Position numbers and translations under genes: made by a program
Part shown: positions 27,642 to 37,440 of the stretch, one piece after another
Position numbering within the stretch: the stretch's first letter is position 1
How the letters are laid out: every line of letters starts with the position of its first letter
The notes under the pieces: generated by a model
The model's input: the letters and a program-made list of their open reading frames with translations, nothing else
What the model was told of the DNA's origin: nothing
Database searches by the model: none
NCBI GenBank assembly: GCA_963832875.1
Contig: CAWHWB010000007.1
Location: 372,001 to 436,000, forward strand
Source: AP-15 sp963832875
GTDB lineage: Bacteria > Pseudomonadota > Alphaproteobacteria > ATCC43930 > CGMCC-115725
Direction: 5' to 3'
Length of the DNA: 64,000 nt

Positions 27642-28583
27642 ATGCTGACCGTGCTGATCGCCACCCACAACGGGACGGACACGCTGGGCCGTACCCTCGA
27701 ACGGTTTGGCGCTTTGGTCCCGCCGCCGGGCGGGTGGAAACTGCTGGTCGTCAACAATGCGAGCACGGACGGCACCGAACAGCTGGTGCTCGGGTTCAGC
27801 GACAGGCTTCCTTTGGAATATCTGGTCGAGCCCCGGCTGGGAAAGCCTTATGCGCTGAACACCGGGCTCGAGCACATTGCCGGCGACTTAGTCGTCTTCG
27901 CCGACGACGACGTGCTGCCCGACCCTGAGTGGCTGGTCGCGTGGCGACATGCCGTCGACCGCCATCCCGAATGTTCGATCTTCGGCGGCGCGATCGAACC
28001 CCTCTACGAGCGAGACCCGCCGGAATGGCTCTCCCGGGTCCCATCCTGGGGAAACCTGCTGTTCGCCCAGACGGACCCACTGCCGGAAGGGCCCCTTGCG
28101 CCTACGGGCTGCATTTATGGACCGAATATGGCGGTCCGGGCTGTGGCACTCGCCGGCGGCGCCAGGTTCGACGAACGGTTTCTCGTCGGACCCTTGGGGT
28201 TGTTAGGCGATGAGCTGGATTTCGTCTATCGTCTCGCCGAGCAGGGAAACGGAGCGTGCTTTGTTCCGAGCGCACGGGTGGGGCACATCGTGCACCCGAA
28301 CCAGCTCGCGTGGCGATGGATGCTGCGGCGCTTTTATCGCCAGGGCAAGTTGCTAACCGTGTTCGGCGCGCAGCGGAATGCCCGCCGCCCTCCTGCGATC
28401 TTTGATGTGCCGCGCTTTCTGATCCGCCGCGTCATCACGTCGGCGGCCACGACTCCGATCGTGCTATTGAGCTTCGACAGGTTCCGGATTTTTTTCCACC
28501 TTCAGCAAATCGCTTCCGATCTGGGAGCAATTATGCAGTCGCGCTCACTATATCGGGGTGCCGAGTGGCGGGATGTGGCGTGA
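27642..28583 (+). CDS. Glycosyltransferase family 2 (A)
   Basis: 313 residues. Inverting GT-A transferase: LTVLIATHNGTDTLGRTLER at the start, VVNNASTDGTEQL, then VVFADDDVLPDPEWLVAW with the DDD metal site near residue 91. C-terminal WRWMLRRFYRQGKLLTVFG and hydrophobic RFLIRRVITSAATTPIVLLS may contact the membrane. Resembles transferases in exopolysaccharide clusters. Ends facing another family 2 gene; no clear terminator lies between. Confidence 0.85.
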   Translation: MLTVLIATHNGTDTLGRTLERFGALVPPPGGWKLLVVNNASTDGTEQLVLGFSDRLPLEYLVEPRLGKPYALNTGLEHIAGDLVVFADDDVLPDPEWLVAWRHAVDRHPECSIFGGAIEPLYERDPPEWLSRVPSWGNLLFAQTDPLPEGPLAPTGCIYGPNMAVRAVALAGGARFDERFLVGPLGLLGDELDFVYRLAEQGNGACFVPSARVGHIVHPNQLAWRWMLRRFYRQGKLLTVFGAQRNARRPPAIFDVPRFLIRRVITSAATTPIVLLSFDRFRIFFHLQQIASDLGAIMQSRSLYRGAEWRDVA

Positions 28584-28758
28584 CCCAGCGTTCCGGTCGA
28601 GTCGCCGGCGCCGAATCGTTGCCCGAGCGAACCACTGCAACCACGCCAAGGTGACTTTACCCAAGGCATGGAACTGCGGGCCGACAACGGGCCTCCCCGC
28701 AAACAGCACCTCGGATCGTGTCGGTGAAGGTCGCTCTTCGATAGCGGCAAGTTCTGGG

Positions 28759-29742
28759 TCAGCCCCTGGTGATATTGGCTATCCCTAGTAGGACGCGTGC
28801 TGCCGATTTCGCGACAGGTTCAGGCAGGCGAGCAATTGCGGTCTTGAGGCGATGGCGTGCCGAGAGCTCCGCCGGATCAAGGGCTGGGCTGCGAAGTGCA
28901 GCGAAATCCTGTCGTCCAAAAGCATCATCGACGGCCGACATGCTGCGAGCGATTATCTGTTCGCGTAGAAGGCTGCGCCAATCTTCTGGGATCGAGTGGT
29001 TCTCGAGCGCAAGGCGTAGCACCGAAATCGAAGCCAATATCGCTCGCAGCCAGTCCGCGGAAAAATTGTCGCGATGCCGCCGAATGCCCACCCCCGGCTG
29101 CGTTAAAACGCCGATCGGAGCCTCGCGGACACTGCGCAGCGTGAATTCGAAATCTTCGCTCGGATTGCGGTTCAGGCCCTCATCAAACCCGCCCACGCGA
29201 TCAAGGTGTTCACGGGTAAACGCGGTGGTTGACGGGAGTATCGGCTGAGACTCTCCCAGGATCTTTGGATAGAGCGGTTCGTCCAGCACCCAGCCGCCGG
29301 GAAACAGTTCTCGCCTAGCGGCAGGCCAAAACAATGGCGGAAGCTCGTCGAATATGGTTCGCGACGCCCAAACGCCGTCGGTGAAGCGGGTAAAATTCGT
29401 AAAGACGTATTGAACTTCCGGCGCTGCTCGGGCCAATCGGGCAATTGCCGCCAGGTGGTCCGAACCCCACAGATCGTCGCTGTCGCAGAGCGCGATCCAT
29501 GGCATGCGCGCCGCTGCAAGTCCCCGGTTTCGCGCTGCGGGCGGACCCTGATTTTCGCCGCGTAGATAGCTGACGTGTGGCGCGTAGCCGGTAACGACCG
29601 ACGCCGTGTCGTCGACCGAGCCGTCATCCACGACGATGATCTCACTCGGCCGCAGATTCTGGCGCAGGACTGCTTCAATCGTGGCGCCGATCATCCTCGC
29701 GCGGTTGAATGTAGGGATGACCACAGAGCAGTCGAAAGCCAT
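28759..29742 (-). CDS. Glycosyltransferase family 2 (B)
   Basis: 327 residues. DCSVVIPTFNRARMIGATIE, IIVVDDGSVDDTASVV and IALCDSDDLWGSDHLA (DxD near residue 94) define the GT2 fold; NPSEDFEFTLR near 200 supplies the ED base motif. It has a truncated relative about 1.2 kb further on (complement of 30900-31126). Acceptor unknown. Confidence 0.85.
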   Translation of the reverse strand: MAFDCSVVIPTFNRARMIGATIEAVLRQNLRPSEIIVVDDGSVDDTASVVTGYAPHVSYLRGENQGPPAARNRGLAAARMPWIALCDSDDLWGSDHLAAIARLARAAPEVQYVFTNFTRFTDGVWASRTIFDELPPLFWPAARRELFPGGWVLDEPLYPKILGESQPILPSTTAFTREHLDRVGGFDEGLNRNPSEDFEFTLRSVREAPIGVLTQPGVGIRRHRDNFSADWLRAILASISVLRLALENHSIPEDWRSLLREQIIARSMSAVDDAFGRQDFAALRSPALDPAELSARHRLKTAIARLPEPVAKSAARVLLGIANITRG

Positions 29743-30022
29743 TTACCAATTCCTTAATATTCCTCTGGCTCAGGCTAGGGCTAGTCGGCGCTGCTTGCAA
29801 ACAACAATATTTCGACTTCCGAGCTCCAGACTGACAGCTCCCGTATGCCAGGTCCGCTCCGCCACCATTTGCCCCGGAATTCAATACCAGAAGGAAAACG
29901 TTCGTTCCCGGCTCGCCATGAAAACTCGTCTGCCGTTGGGTGGGAGCCATGGGGCCGGCCGGCGGCATCGTGGGCAAATTGCACGCCTCAGCTCAAGTGA
30001 AAAATCTTGCAAGCAGTCACTG

Positions 30023-30841
30023 ATGCGGGGTAAAATCAAACATAGTCGATTATCGAATGGGAAATACCGGTTGAAGCCTCGAATAGTCAGGGACACTGCA
30101 AATATCCTGTACCGTGTGGCTGCGATGGTTTCCCCGCACCCCTATCATGAGTGCCCTATTTGCGGGAGGGTTGGACGATTTCTGCCGGAGTCTAGGCCAT
30201 TTGGCGACCGCCCCCTTGCGATGTGCCCACGATGCGGTGCACTTGAACGTCATCGTCTGCAAGCCCTGACGCTGGACCGAATCAGCGATGAGACCTGGGC
30301 CGCGAAGCGGGGGCTTCAATTCGCGCCGGATGGCGCGACACCGGTACTTCGCCGCCTGCTCGGTGAGTTGGTGACAGCCGACATCGATCCACAGGGAGAT
30401 TCCGTTCGCCTTGATATGCGGGACCTTGATGTGCCGAACGAGAGCTTCGATGTGATCTTTGCCTCGCACGTTATTGAACATATCGATGACGACATCAGGG
30501 CAATAAAGGAAGTGTATCGCGTTCTGAAGCCAGGCGGCCTCGCCATCCTCCCGGTGCCGATCCTCGTCGACAAGACCGTCGAATATGGCGCCCCGATGCC
30601 CCTGGAGGACCTTCATGTGAGGGCGCCCGGTTTGGATTACTTCGACAAATATCGTTCTGTCTTCGATCGGGTTGATGTTTTCACATCGCAGGATTTTTCG
30701 GAGAGATACCAGGTCTGGGATCACGACGACCGCACCCGATTTCCGAGGGACGAGGCGCCGTTGCGAACGGCAATGAGCGGCAGCCGCCATCCCGACTATG
30801 TTCCGGTGTGCCATAAGGCTCGAGTTTGCCCCGATAGTTGA
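30023..30841 (+). CDS. SAM-dependent methyltransferase with N-terminal zinc ribbon
   Basis: 272 residues. The N-terminal part has two CxxC pairs (HECPICG near residue 41 and AMCPRCG near 64) like a zinc ribbon, followed by LERHRLQALTLD. The Rossmann part follows: LVTADIDPQGDSVRLDMRDL, ESFDVIFASHVIEHIDDDIR and YRVLKPGGLAILPVPI are class I methyltransferase motifs. Such proteins occur in polysaccharide clusters, probably acting on sugars. The start is uncertain (30023 or 30125; no good RBS). Confidence 0.75.
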   Translation: MRGKIKHSRLSNGKYRLKPRIVRDTANILYRVAAMVSPHPYHECPICGRVGRFLPESRPFGDRPLAMCPRCGALERHRLQALTLDRISDETWAAKRGLQFAPDGATPVLRRLLGELVTADIDPQGDSVRLDMRDLDVPNESFDVIFASHVIEHIDDDIRAIKEVYRVLKPGGLAILPVPILVDKTVEYGAPMPLEDLHVRAPGLDYFDKYRSVFDRVDVFTSQDFSERYQVWDHDDRTRFPRDEAPLRTAMSGSRHPDYVPVCHKARVCPDS

Positions 30842-30899
30842 CCACGGGGATCGCGATATTTCATCTTTCTCGAGATAATGGCGGCATACATAGCGCGAT

Positions 30900-31126
30900 C
30901 CGCACATATGGGCCGGCCAACACCAGGCTCGCGCCGCTGGTTGACCCTGGTTTGCGCTGCGCAGGTAGGCAACGTGCGGCGCAGCCGCGACGGTGGCGGC
31001 GGTATCGTCGGCAGAGCCGTCATCGACGATAATAATTTCGTCCGGTCGAAGACTTTGCCGCAGGATGGGTTTGATCGTGGCGCCGATCATCTGGGTACGA
31101 CTGAATCTCGCGATGACACAGAACAT
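30900..31126 (-). pseudogene. 5' remnant of a family 2 glycosyltransferase
   Basis: Reads RTQMIGATIKPILRQSLRPD, EIIIVDDGSADDTAATVAAA and ANQGQPAARA, nearly the same as the start of the GT2 gene beginning at 29742. The very start is damaged (FCVIARF where VVIPTFNR is expected) and the similarity ends after about 70 residues. It is the leftover of a duplicated or recombined gene. Confidence 0.7.
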
Positions 31127-31158
31127 TCGAAAACCATCGAGTAAAATCCTCCAGCAGG

Positions 31159-32097
31159 CTAATCAGGGACGGCAATGAAATTCTTGGCAGAGCTGTTCAC
31201 AAACTCATCCATTGTTAAACATGGTGATACGTACGATGGCCGCCATGGCAGAGAATATATTGAATAATCACAATCCGAAAAGAGATTTGATAGCTCACAT
31301 CTGGAGTGATGATTGTTGCTCTCGAAGATAATTTTGGGACAACAGAATTCCATCAGACGATTTGCTCCTCGGATTACCTCGTTTTCGAAACCTTCCACGT
31401 CGATCTTGATAAGTATTTTGTCGCGGGGGATCTCGCTCAGATAGTCGTCCAGCTTCCTGAGCGGTACTGTTTGGCTAATTACCGGCGAAATGTCTTTCAG
31501 AGCGGGGATGACGTCCGACGATACCGAACCCAGCCAGGTGTCTTTCTCCGGATACACCAGTTCGATTTCTCCCGTTTGACTGCCAAGAGCAACTTGTTCC
31601 CATCGGCCTTTTAACCCATTCAGAGCGCAAATAGTCCGGAAATGGGCGAGGCAGCTGGTGTTCGGTTCGAAGGCTATTGTTGGTATGCCGGCCGATAAGA
31701 ACAAGACGGAATGCGTCCCGTAGTTCGCGCCAATGTCTAGAAAAAGTGCCGGCCGTTGATCGGATGCAACTATGTCTGCATAAGTCTGCTTGACCTCAAT
31801 GTCATGACCAATAATCGAGGTTGCATTATCCCAATCGAGCCATGACCATGCCGGCCGTAATGGCAATTTAAGTTCTTTGTTATTAAAAAATATCGTCCAT
31901 GAGCCCGAAGATATGACACCGCGCCACGTGAATATTTTGGCATATCGGGCATGGAAACGATATTTTTGCTCATTGTTAAGCTGGACATATAGTTTATTGA
32001 GCATCGCTAGGGTAACACTATTTGAAGCGAGCGCTCTAAGAAGCAGGGGGTTGATTTGCCGTTCTATTGTACGCTTGAAGTAAGAAACGTGGGTCAC
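31159..32097 (-). CDS. FkbM-family methyltransferase
   Basis: 312 residues. FkbM signature ALFLDIGANYGTHSVLFLSA (near 119) with PTIAFEPNTSCLAHFR, then VPLRKLDDYL and ILIKIDVEGFENEVIRGANR near 245, CPKIIFESNNHH. These enzymes O-methylate sugars or lipids. The gene is distinctly AT-richer than its neighbours (for example around 31240-31330 and 31860-32020), as is common for horizontally acquired polysaccharide genes. Confidence 0.85.
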   Translation of the reverse strand: MTHVSYFKRTIERQINPLLLRALASNSVTLAMLNKLYVQLNNEQKYRFHARYAKIFTWRGVISSGSWTIFFNNKELKLPLRPAWSWLDWDNATSIIGHDIEVKQTYADIVASDQRPALFLDIGANYGTHSVLFLSAGIPTIAFEPNTSCLAHFRTICALNGLKGRWEQVALGSQTGEIELVYPEKDTWLGSVSSDVIPALKDISPVISQTVPLRKLDDYLSEIPRDKILIKIDVEGFENEVIRGANRLMEFCCPKIIFESNNHHSRCELSNLFSDCDYSIYSLPWRPSYVSPCLTMDEFVNSSAKNFIAVPD

Positions 32098-32145
32098 GAG
32101 CCTTCTCCTTGGAGTGCTCCGCGAGCCGGCGAGCTGCTCCGATAA

Positions 32146-33359
32146 TTAAGGGATCCGCTTCCGCTGGGAGCGGATCAGACGCGAATAAGGTTTGAGCGCT
32201 GCCGCGGCGCCGAGCCAGCCGAATTCGCGGCGCGGCAGCCGGTCGAGGCGGTCGTAGGCCTCGTGGAAATCAGCGGCCATCCGCTCGACGCTGAACAATG
32301 CCTCGACCCGCTTCTTGCCGGCGCGGCCGAGCCGCTCGCGGCAGTCCCGGTCGTCGATCAGCCGGGCGAGCGCCGCGGCCAGCGCCTGACGGGTCCTCCG
32401 GCGGCACCAAGAGGCCGGTCGCTCCATCCTCGACCACCTCGGGAATGCCGCCAACATTCGTCGCTACGACCGGCAGCCCGTAATACCCCGCTTCGGCCAG
32501 GACCAGCCCGAACGAATCCATTCGGGACGGGAGCGCTAAGATATCGGTCGCCGCGCAGATGCCCCCAACATCATCACAGTAGCCGAGGAAATGGATCCGC
32601 GCCTGCACCCCCAGTTCCGCCGCCAGCCGCTCGAGATTGGCCCGCTCGGGGCCGTCGCCGACGATCAGCAGATGGAGCATTGCGCGCCGGGCCGAGCAGG
32701 CCGAACGCCCGGATCAGGACGTCCTGGCCCTTGCGCCGGATCAGCGACCCGATCGCGGAGATGACGGTGGCGTCGTTGGCGATGCCGAGGCGACGCCGCG
32801 GATCGACGCTCGTTTTCGGGCGAAGCCGGGAGAAGTCGATCCCGTTGTAGATCACCAGGGTCTTGTGCGCCGCCATGCCGTCCTCGAGGAGCGGCTCGAT
32901 CACCTGCCGCGAGACCCCGACCACCAGCGCGGCTTGGTGAATGAGGAAAGCGTACCGGCTGCGCCGCAAATAGCCGATATGCAGATGCGCCAGCAGCGGC
33001 ACTCGCGTCCGCCGCGCCACCGGCACGAGCCACTGGCAGGGTCCGGCGCTGTTGGAATGGAGCACCCTGACCTGGTGCCTGCGGATCAGATCGCCAGCTT
33101 CGCGCATCAGCGCGCGATAGCGGCCAAGTCGGAACCGTGGCGCCTGGTAGTCGAAATAGATTTCGAAATCGCTGCGACAGGTCGCGAACCCGAGAGCTCT
33201 CGCCGCCTCGGCCATCGCGGTCTGATTGCACCACACGATCGGCCGCACCCGCGCCGGATCGAGATGCGCCAGCAGATCGAGCAGCAGCTGCTCGCTGCCG
33301 CGAAGCCAGGGATCTCCGTAGTGGGTGAACAGGATCGGCGTCGGCGCGGGCTGCGTCAT
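32146..33359 (-). pseudogene. Glycosyltransferase family 4, broken by two frameshifts
   Basis: Joining three frames gives a normal ~400-residue GT4 (GT-B fold): PILFTHYGDPWLRGSEQLLL at the start, VVGVSRQVIEPLLEDGMAAH and IYNGIDFSRLRP, then after a shift near 32671-32690 HLLIVGDGPERANLERLAAE, PSRMDSFGLVLAEAGYYGL with the E-x7-E donor-binding motif and VGGIPEVVEDGATGLLV, and after a second shift near 32381-32400 ALAAALARLIDDRDCRERLG. Core motifs are intact, so either the reads carry indels or the gene died recently. GGSEQ- and VGDGPE-type motifs are typical of exopolysaccharide and LPS mannosyl/glucosyltransferases. Confidence 0.75.
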
Positions 33360-33632
33360 CGCGTCTACGAAGTCGATCGCACGCTCGCGCGTTGCTGCCC
33401 GCCATCCTTATAGCCCGCATAATGAGCGCCGATCGGATTGGCCAACTGGTCGAGACAGCGGTCAACCGGCCGCGGGATCATGGGGACTTTCCGTTTGGGT
33501 CATCGCCGAACATACGCGGACCATAGCACAGCAGAACTTAGCGACGGGTTCACTCCGGCCGGGCCGGGATAAGCCGATTTCTCGGACCCGCCGCCGACTA
33601 TTCCGGCCGCCGGCGACGCCGACGATCGCGGC

Positions 33633-34232
33633 TCAATTGCGCGGCGCGTGTTTTGAGAGGATGCGCTGCAAGGTGCGGCGGTGCATCTTGAGGCGGCGGG
33701 CGGTTTCCGAGACGTTGCGCTCGCACAGCTCGAACACCCGCTGGATGTGCTCCCAGCGCACCCGGTCGGCCGACATCGGGTCCTCGGGCGGCTCGGGGAC
33801 GCCGTCCTCCTGCGCGAGCAGCGCGCGCTCGACCGCGTCGGCATCGGCGGGCTTGGGCAGATAGTCGATCGCCCCGGCCTTGACCGCCGCGACCGCGGTC
33901 GCGATGTTGCCGTAGCCGGTCAGCATGACGATGCGGGCCCCTGGCCGCGCTTGGCGCAAGGCGCTGACGACGTCGAGCCCGCGACCGTCGCCGAGCCGCA
34001 TGTCGACCACCGCGAAGGCCGGCGGCCGCTCGATCGCCGCGGCGGTGCCGGCGGCAACGCTGTCGGCGGTCGCGACGACAAACCCGCGCCGCTCCATCGC
34101 CCGCGCCAGGCGCTGGCACAACGGCGCGTCGTCGTCGACGATCAGTAAGGTCCGCTCCCCCTCGGGAAGCCCGCGCAATGCCGCGGATAGCCCCTCGGCG
34201 GCGGGCGGGTTGGGTTGGTCGATTGCGTTCAT
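33633..34232 (-). CDS. regA: Redox response regulator RegA/ActR/PrrA type
   Basis: 199 residues. Receiver domain (about 28-140): LLIVDDDAPLCQRLARAM holds the acidic pocket, FAVVDMRLGDGRGLDV the phosphorylated Asp, MLTGYGNIATAV and DYLPKPADADAV with the Lys. The C-terminal Fis-type helix-turn-helix NVSETARRLKMHRRTLQRIL is the near-invariant hallmark of RegA/ActR. The regulator controls respiration, carbon and nitrogen metabolism and oxidase genes by redox state. It lies 103 bases after the sensor gene, same strand. Confidence 0.92.
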   Translation of the reverse strand: MNAIDQPNPPAAEGLSAALRGLPEGERTLLIVDDDAPLCQRLARAMERRGFVVATADSVAAGTAAAIERPPAFAVVDMRLGDGRGLDVVSALRQARPGARIVMLTGYGNIATAVAAVKAGAIDYLPKPADADAVERALLAQEDGVPEPPEDPMSADRVRWEHIQRVFELCERNVSETARRLKMHRRTLQRILSKHAPRN

Positions 34233-34335
34233 GATGCTCGCCTGATACTCGCCACAGCGTCCACGATGCTCGCCACTGGGGACTGCTCGCCACCGGGCCC
34301 GCTCGTCAAGGGCCTACCCGCGGCCGGGCTGCCGG

Positions 34336-35676
34336 CTAGCGATGCTCGCGCACCATCGCCGCGGGCGGGCGGATCTTCTCTATCGTCTCCAAATTGGCAC
34401 GGTTCCACGAAATCGCAACATGGGCGCCGCCCTCTTCGAGATTATCGAAGGCGAGCCTGGCGCCGCTGCGCTCCAACAGGCTCTGCGCGATGAAGATGCC
34501 GAGCCCCATATGGTCGGCCGCACCGGCGCGCGTCGACAGGTAGGGCTCACCCAGACGGCCCAAGAGGTGAAGCAGAAATCCCGGCCCGTCATCGGCGATC
34601 TCGACCGTCACCGTCGCCCGGTCCCAGAAGGTGGTGACGGTGACCTCGCGACGGGCGAACTGGACTGCGTTCTGAATGAGGTTGTGCAGCCCGTGCAGGA
34701 TCTCGGGGCTGCGCCGGACCTGGGGCTCGTCGTCGGCGGGCGCACCGGCCGCGGCAAAGATCAATCTCACTCCGTGCTCCTGACGCGGCGCCGCGGCAGC
34801 CTCGACCAGGACCGAGATCGGCAGCCGCGCATAGGGCGAGCCGCCATCTTCCTCGGGCCGTTGCGAGAGTTCGGCGAGGATGTGCCGGCAGCGCTCGGTC
34901 TGGCTCAGCAGCAAGGCGGCGTCCTCGGCATGCGGGCTGTCGGGCGGCAGCTCGTGCGCGAGCTCCCTGGCGACGACCGCAATCGTGGCGAGCGGGCTGC
35001 CGAGCTCGTGCGCGGCCGCCGCAGCAAGGGCGCCCACCGCCGAAACCCGCTGCTCGCGGGCGAGCGCCAGCTGGGTCGCCGCCACCGCGTCGCGCAGCCG
35101 GCGTGCATCTTGCGCGACGCTCCAGGTGTAGCCGGCGATGAACATCGTGGCCAGCACCAGCGCAATCCAGGTTCCGACGATGATCTCGGGCGGAAACACC
35201 AAGGGCCTAGGCCCGCTGCGCCATGGCAACGGCAAATGCCACAGCGCCAGCGCGCTGATCGCGGCGACGGCGAAGACCGACAGAATGATGACCGGGCGCT
35301 TTGACAAGATCGTCGCCGCCACCGTGACCGGGGCCAGGATCAGGATCGAAAACGGGTTCTGCAGTCCGCCGGTCAGATAGAGCAGAATAGCGAGCTGCAG
35401 GATGTCGTAGCCGAGGCACAGCGTGGCGTAGCGCGCGCTGAGCTCCCGCGCCACCTGGCGGCGGGCGATCAGGATCAGGTTGAGCAGCGCCGAGCCGGCA
35501 ACCGCGCCGAGCGCCGGCAGCAGCGGCAGATGAAAGCCGATCCCGTAATGGACGGTCAGGATCGTCAGCGCCTGGCCCGCGATCGCGACCCAGCGAATCG
35601 GCACCAGCGTGCGCAGACTGATCCGGCCGGAGCCGGCGACCGGTTCGCTCGCAGCGAGGAGGCTGGTGTCGGTCAC
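34336..35676 (-). CDS. regB: Redox-sensing histidine kinase RegB/ActS/PrrB type
   Basis: 446 residues. Six N-terminal membrane helices (residues ~25-190) with the quinone-related motif GGLQNPFSILILAPVTVAAT, then AAAHELGSPLATIAVVARE with the phosphorylated His, TERCRHILAELSQRP with the cysteine matching the redox-active Cys265 of Rhodobacter RegB, and kinase boxes (NLIQNAVQFAR, DDGPGF, HMGLGIFIAQSLLERSGARL). All sensing and catalytic residues I looked for are present. Forms an operon with regA; the ABC exporter is divergent 113 bases away. Confidence 0.92.
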   Translation of the reverse strand: MTDTSLLAASEPVAGSGRISLRTLVPIRWVAIAGQALTILTVHYGIGFHLPLLPALGAVAGSALLNLILIARRQVARELSARYATLCLGYDILQLAILLYLTGGLQNPFSILILAPVTVAATILSKRPVIILSVFAVAAISALALWHLPLPWRSGPRPLVFPPEIIVGTWIALVLATMFIAGYTWSVAQDARRLRDAVAATQLALAREQRVSAVGALAAAAAHELGSPLATIAVVARELAHELPPDSPHAEDAALLLSQTERCRHILAELSQRPEEDGGSPYARLPISVLVEAAAAPRQEHGVRLIFAAAGAPADDEPQVRRSPEILHGLHNLIQNAVQFARREVTVTTFWDRATVTVEIADDGPGFLLHLLGRLGEPYLSTRAGAADHMGLGIFIAQSLLERSGARLAFDNLEEGGAHVAISWNRANLETIEKIRPPAAMVREHR

Positions 35677-35789
35677 GATCGCGTCTCGTCAGATCGCCCG
35701 AAAGCGCTTGGTTGACAGTTTGGCGGGTCACCGCTTGCGCCACCAGTCCCATGCTGGCCGACTGCACCCTGATGCGCCATATAGGTGCG

Positions 35790-36542
35790 ATGCCCGCCAT
35801 CGCCATCGAAGTCGTCGATCTGGTCAAACGCTACCCGACGGCGATTGCCGTCGACGGGATCAGTTTCACCGTTGCGCGCGGCACGACCGCGGCATTGCTC
35901 GGCGGCAACGGCGCCGGCAAGACCACGACCATAGCGATCCTGCTCGGCCTGTTGCTGCCGACCGCCGGCCGGGTGCGGGTGCTCGGCGAGGACATCCTGC
36001 GCCATCGTTACCGAGTGCTGGCGCGGATGAATTTCTCCTCGCCCTTCGTCGACCTGCCGCACCGGCTGACCGTGCGGCAGAATCTGCTGATCTACGCCCG
36101 GCTCTACGGTCTTGCGCGGCGCCGCGAGCGGATCGAGAGCCTGGCCGAGGATCTGCAGATCTGCGCGTTTCTCGACCGGCCGGCGGGCAAATTGTCGGCC
36201 GGACAGAAGACCCGCGTCGCCCTCGCCAAGGCATTGCTGAACGAGCCCGAACTGCTGCTGCTCGACGAGCCGACCGCCTCGCTTGACCCCGATACCGGCG
36301 ACTGGGTGCGCGGCTATCTCGAAGACTGGCGCGCACGCACCGGAGCCACGATCCTGATGGCCTCGCACAACATGGCCGAGGTCGAGCGCCTCTGTTCGGA
36401 CGTGCTGATGATGAAGGCCGGGCGGATCGTCGACCGCGGCAGCCCACAGGAGCTGGTCGACCGCTACGGCCGCGCCAATCTCGAAGAAGTGTTCCTGCAC
36501 ATCGTCCGTAGATCCCCGCTCGAGCTGGAGTCGGTGTCGTGA
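35790..36542 (+). CDS. ABC-2 type exporter, ATP-binding protein
   Basis: 250 residues. Walker A LLGGNGAGKTTTIAILLG (near 40), Q-loop NFSSPFVDLPHRLTVRQN, signature GKLSAGQKTRVALAKALL, Walker B LLLLDEPTASLDPDTG and H-loop ILMASHNMAEVERL are all intact. DrrA/CcmA-like subfamily that drives efflux of drugs, polysaccharides or lipids. ATG 35790 is preferred (GGTG just upstream), but 35772 is possible. The stop overlaps the permease start by four bases. Confidence 0.9.
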   Translation: MPAIAIEVVDLVKRYPTAIAVDGISFTVARGTTAALLGGNGAGKTTTIAILLGLLLPTAGRVRVLGEDILRHRYRVLARMNFSSPFVDLPHRLTVRQNLLIYARLYGLARRRERIESLAEDLQICAFLDRPAGKLSAGQKTRVALAKALLNEPELLLLDEPTASLDPDTGDWVRGYLEDWRARTGATILMASHNMAEVERLCSDVLMMKAGRIVDRGSPQELVDRYGRANLEEVFLHIVRRSPLELESVS

Positions 36543-37390
36543 ACCGGGGCATCATGAACCGGCCCGATGGCGCCTATCCCGACGGCGCCCCTGCCGGCTT
36601 CTCGCCGGGCCGGGTCTGGGCAATGCTGCTGCGCTATCTCTATCTGCTGCGCAGCTCGTGGCCACGTACCTTGGAGCTGCTTTATTGGCCGACCTTGCAG
36701 ATGCTGATCTGGGGGTTTATGAGCCAGTTTCTCTATGTCAACAGCAATTATGTGTTCCGCGCCTTTGGCGTGCTGCTGGCCGCGGTCATGCTATGGGACG
36801 TGCTGTTCCGCGGTCAGCTCGGCCTATCGATCTCGTTTCTCGAAGAGATGTGGGCGCGCAATCTCGGGCATTTGTTCGTCACCCCGCTGCGCCCCTACGA
36901 GTGGGTCGCGGCGTTGTTGGCGATGAGCCTCATCCGCGTGCTGATTGGCGTCACGCCGGCGGCGTTGCTGGCGATCGTGCTCTACCACTATTCGATCTTT
37001 TCGCTGGGGCTGCCGCTCGCCGCGTTTTTCGCCGTGCTGCTGATCATGGGTTGGTCATTGGGATTGGCAATCTGCGGCATGATCCTGCGCCACGGAATGG
37101 GCGCCGAGAGCTTGGCCTGGCTCGCGGTCTTCACCTTGTCGCCGATCAGCGCGGTTTACTACCCGGTTTCGATCCTGCCGGGCTGGCTGCAGCACGTCGC
37201 CTGGTCGTTGCCCTCGACCTATGTTTTCGAAGGCATGCGGGCGGTGCTGTTTCGGCATCTCTTCCGCGCCGGCTATCTGCTGACCGCCGGTGCCCTCGAC
37301 CTCGTCTGGCTGGCCGGCGGCGCGGCGGTGTTCTTCGTCGCCTTCCGCGACGCCCGCCAGCGCGGCGCGCTGTTGCAGATGGGCGAGTAA
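36539..37390 (+). CDS. ABC-2 type exporter, permease protein
   Basis: 283 residues with six hydrophobic segments, for example YWPTLQMLIWGFMSQFLYVN, FGVLLAAVMLWDVLFRGQLG, ALLAIVLYHYSIFSLGLPLA and FTLSPISAVYYPVSILPGWL. The last is the characteristic ABC-2 block (LSPISAVYYPVSILP, then LPSTYVFEGMRAVL). Starts with GTG overlapping the ATPase stop. Cargo unknown. Confidence 0.88.
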   Translation: MNRGIMNRPDGAYPDGAPAGFSPGRVWAMLLRYLYLLRSSWPRTLELLYWPTLQMLIWGFMSQFLYVNSNYVFRAFGVLLAAVMLWDVLFRGQLGLSISFLEEMWARNLGHLFVTPLRPYEWVAALLAMSLIRVLIGVTPAALLAIVLYHYSIFSLGLPLAAFFAVLLIMGWSLGLAICGMILRHGMGAESLAWLAVFTLSPISAVYYPVSILPGWLQHVAWSLPSTYVFEGMRAVLFRHLFRAGYLLTAGALDLVWLAGGAAVFFVAFRDARQRGALLQMGE

Positions 37391-37440
37391 AAGAGAGCCT
37401 GCGCCCAAAAGCTAATGCCAGGAACGGAGGAATTTGCCTG

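Noticed and set aside
30050..30899. Minus-strand extension of the GT2 remnant
   Set aside because: After about 70 residues the frame runs antisense through the zinc-ribbon methyltransferase and has no GT2 motifs.
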